From Anaerolineaceae bacterium UBA5211 (GTDB lineage: Bacteria; Chloroflexota; Anaerolineae; Anaerolineales; Anaerolineaceae): a stretch of 36,328 bases of DNA. The stretch spans positions 15,665-51,992 of the forward strand of contig DHVJ01000051.1 in NCBI GenBank assembly GCA_002412595.1, given 5' to 3'. A program made the translations under genes and the position numbers. Positions 35,973 through 36,328 of the stretch are shown here, piece by piece (positions within the stretch are counted from its first letter, which is position 1; each line of letters starts with the position of its first letter). The notes under the pieces were generated by a model. That model was not told the DNA's origin, did not search any database, and was given only the letters and a program-made list of their open reading frames with translations.

Positions 35973-36328
35973 TCAGGAATACGAGTAAACCTGCTCGTTT
36001 TTCAGAAGCTGGTCTTCCATCAATTCCACCGCTTCCCGCAGGGTTTCGTTATCGAAGGCCAGTTTAGCTCCGGCTGCATGGAATAGCTCCGGCAGACTGG
36101 CAGTTCCGCCCAAAGCCAGCGCCTGCCGGTACTGCTCAACCGCAGCGCGTTGGTCATTGAGCGAATTACGCCAAACCTGCACCGCGCCCAGCAAAGCCAG
36201 CCCGTATTCCACGTAATAGAATGGTATATGATGGATATGGTCTTTGCGCTGCCAACCGGTCATCATCACATCTTCATACCCGCTCCAGTCAATTTCCGGC
36301 CGGAAACGCCGTTCCAGCTCCGCCCACT
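35973..36328 (-). CDS. M3-family oligoendopeptidase (PepF type), C-terminal part
   Basis: The gene enters from beyond the right edge; only the last 117 or so residues are here. The edge reads WAELERRFRPEIDWSGYEDV, then MMTGWQRKDHIHHIPFYYVE and YGLALLGAVQVW, the conserved C-terminal segment of M3 oligoendopeptidases (H-I-x-x-x-P-F-Y-Y-x-x-Y). The HExxH zinc motif should lie upstream, outside the window. Cytoplasmic metallopeptidase cutting short peptides, related in role to pepT. The stop at 35973 is followed by a shared terminator. Confidence 0.88.
   Translation of the reverse strand, partial: WAELERRFRPEIDWSGYEDVMMTGWQRKDHIHHIPFYYVEYGLALLGAVQVWRNSLNDQRAAVEQYRQALALGGTASLPELFHAAGAKLAFDNETLREAVELMEDQLLKNEQVYSYS

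Overview
The window looks like a chromosomal segment of a moderately GC-rich environmental bacterium, most likely Chloroflexota (Anaerolineae). This rests on the gene mix and style: lipoproteins whose lipobox cysteine is followed by long Ala/Thr/Pro/Glu-rich linkers, a DUF35 Zn-ribbon protein, a beta-CASP nuclease beside RNase D, and sigma-70-type promoters whose -10 box often sits only 6-7 nt before the start codon. No rRNA or tRNA is present to fix the taxonomy.

Three zones can be seen. (1) 1-5.7 kb is an accessory strip, all on the minus strand: an alpha/beta hydrolase, an AT-rich NTF2-like lipoprotein, a flavodoxin-fold protein, a DUF1697 protein, a RelE/HigB-type toxin with its Xre antitoxin, and an intact DUF35 gene. 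Two decayed 3' ends of a DUF35 paralogue (about 2.07-2.24 and 4.12-4.24 kb) lie between these cargoes, and three copies of a CCTCCCC...GGGGAGG hairpin repeat are scattered among them.

(2) 6.0-19.44 kb is a phage-derived block, all on the plus strand: small and large terminase, GH25 lysozyme, portal, a fused protease-scaffold-HK97 capsid protein, a holin-like protein, a putative connector, a Mu F-like head protein, several unknowns and a fibre-like surface protein. I see no integrase, repressor, replication protein, tail tube, sheath or tape measure. The block ends 5 bp from the convergent guaA stop codon. Its intergenic DNA is unusually structured: a DnaA-box-like array after the large terminase gene, a shared ~65-bp leader repeat before five genes, four copies of a two-hairpin RNA motif placed at stop codons, MITE-like palindromes, and several large hairpins.

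(3) 19.44-36.3 kb is mostly housekeeping: guaA, a lipoprotein, a small membrane protein under a promoter with a palindromic operator, rnd plus a beta-CASP nuclease (overlapping start and stop), an MFS transporter, the DNA polymerase III delta' gene, pepT, pcrA/uvrD, two paralogous lipoproteins, two small membrane proteins, and the C-terminal part of an M3 peptidase. An AT-rich Abi-family HEPN gene between pepT and pcrA looks foreign. It is preceded by a promoter and a short hairpin RNA ending in a T-run, which suggests an RNA-controlled toxin or defence locus.

The best candidates for something undescribed are the integrase-less virion block with its repeated RNA motif, leader repeat and putative origin, and the HEPN-Abi/small-RNA pair. 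All calls come from reading the sequence; no homology search was run.
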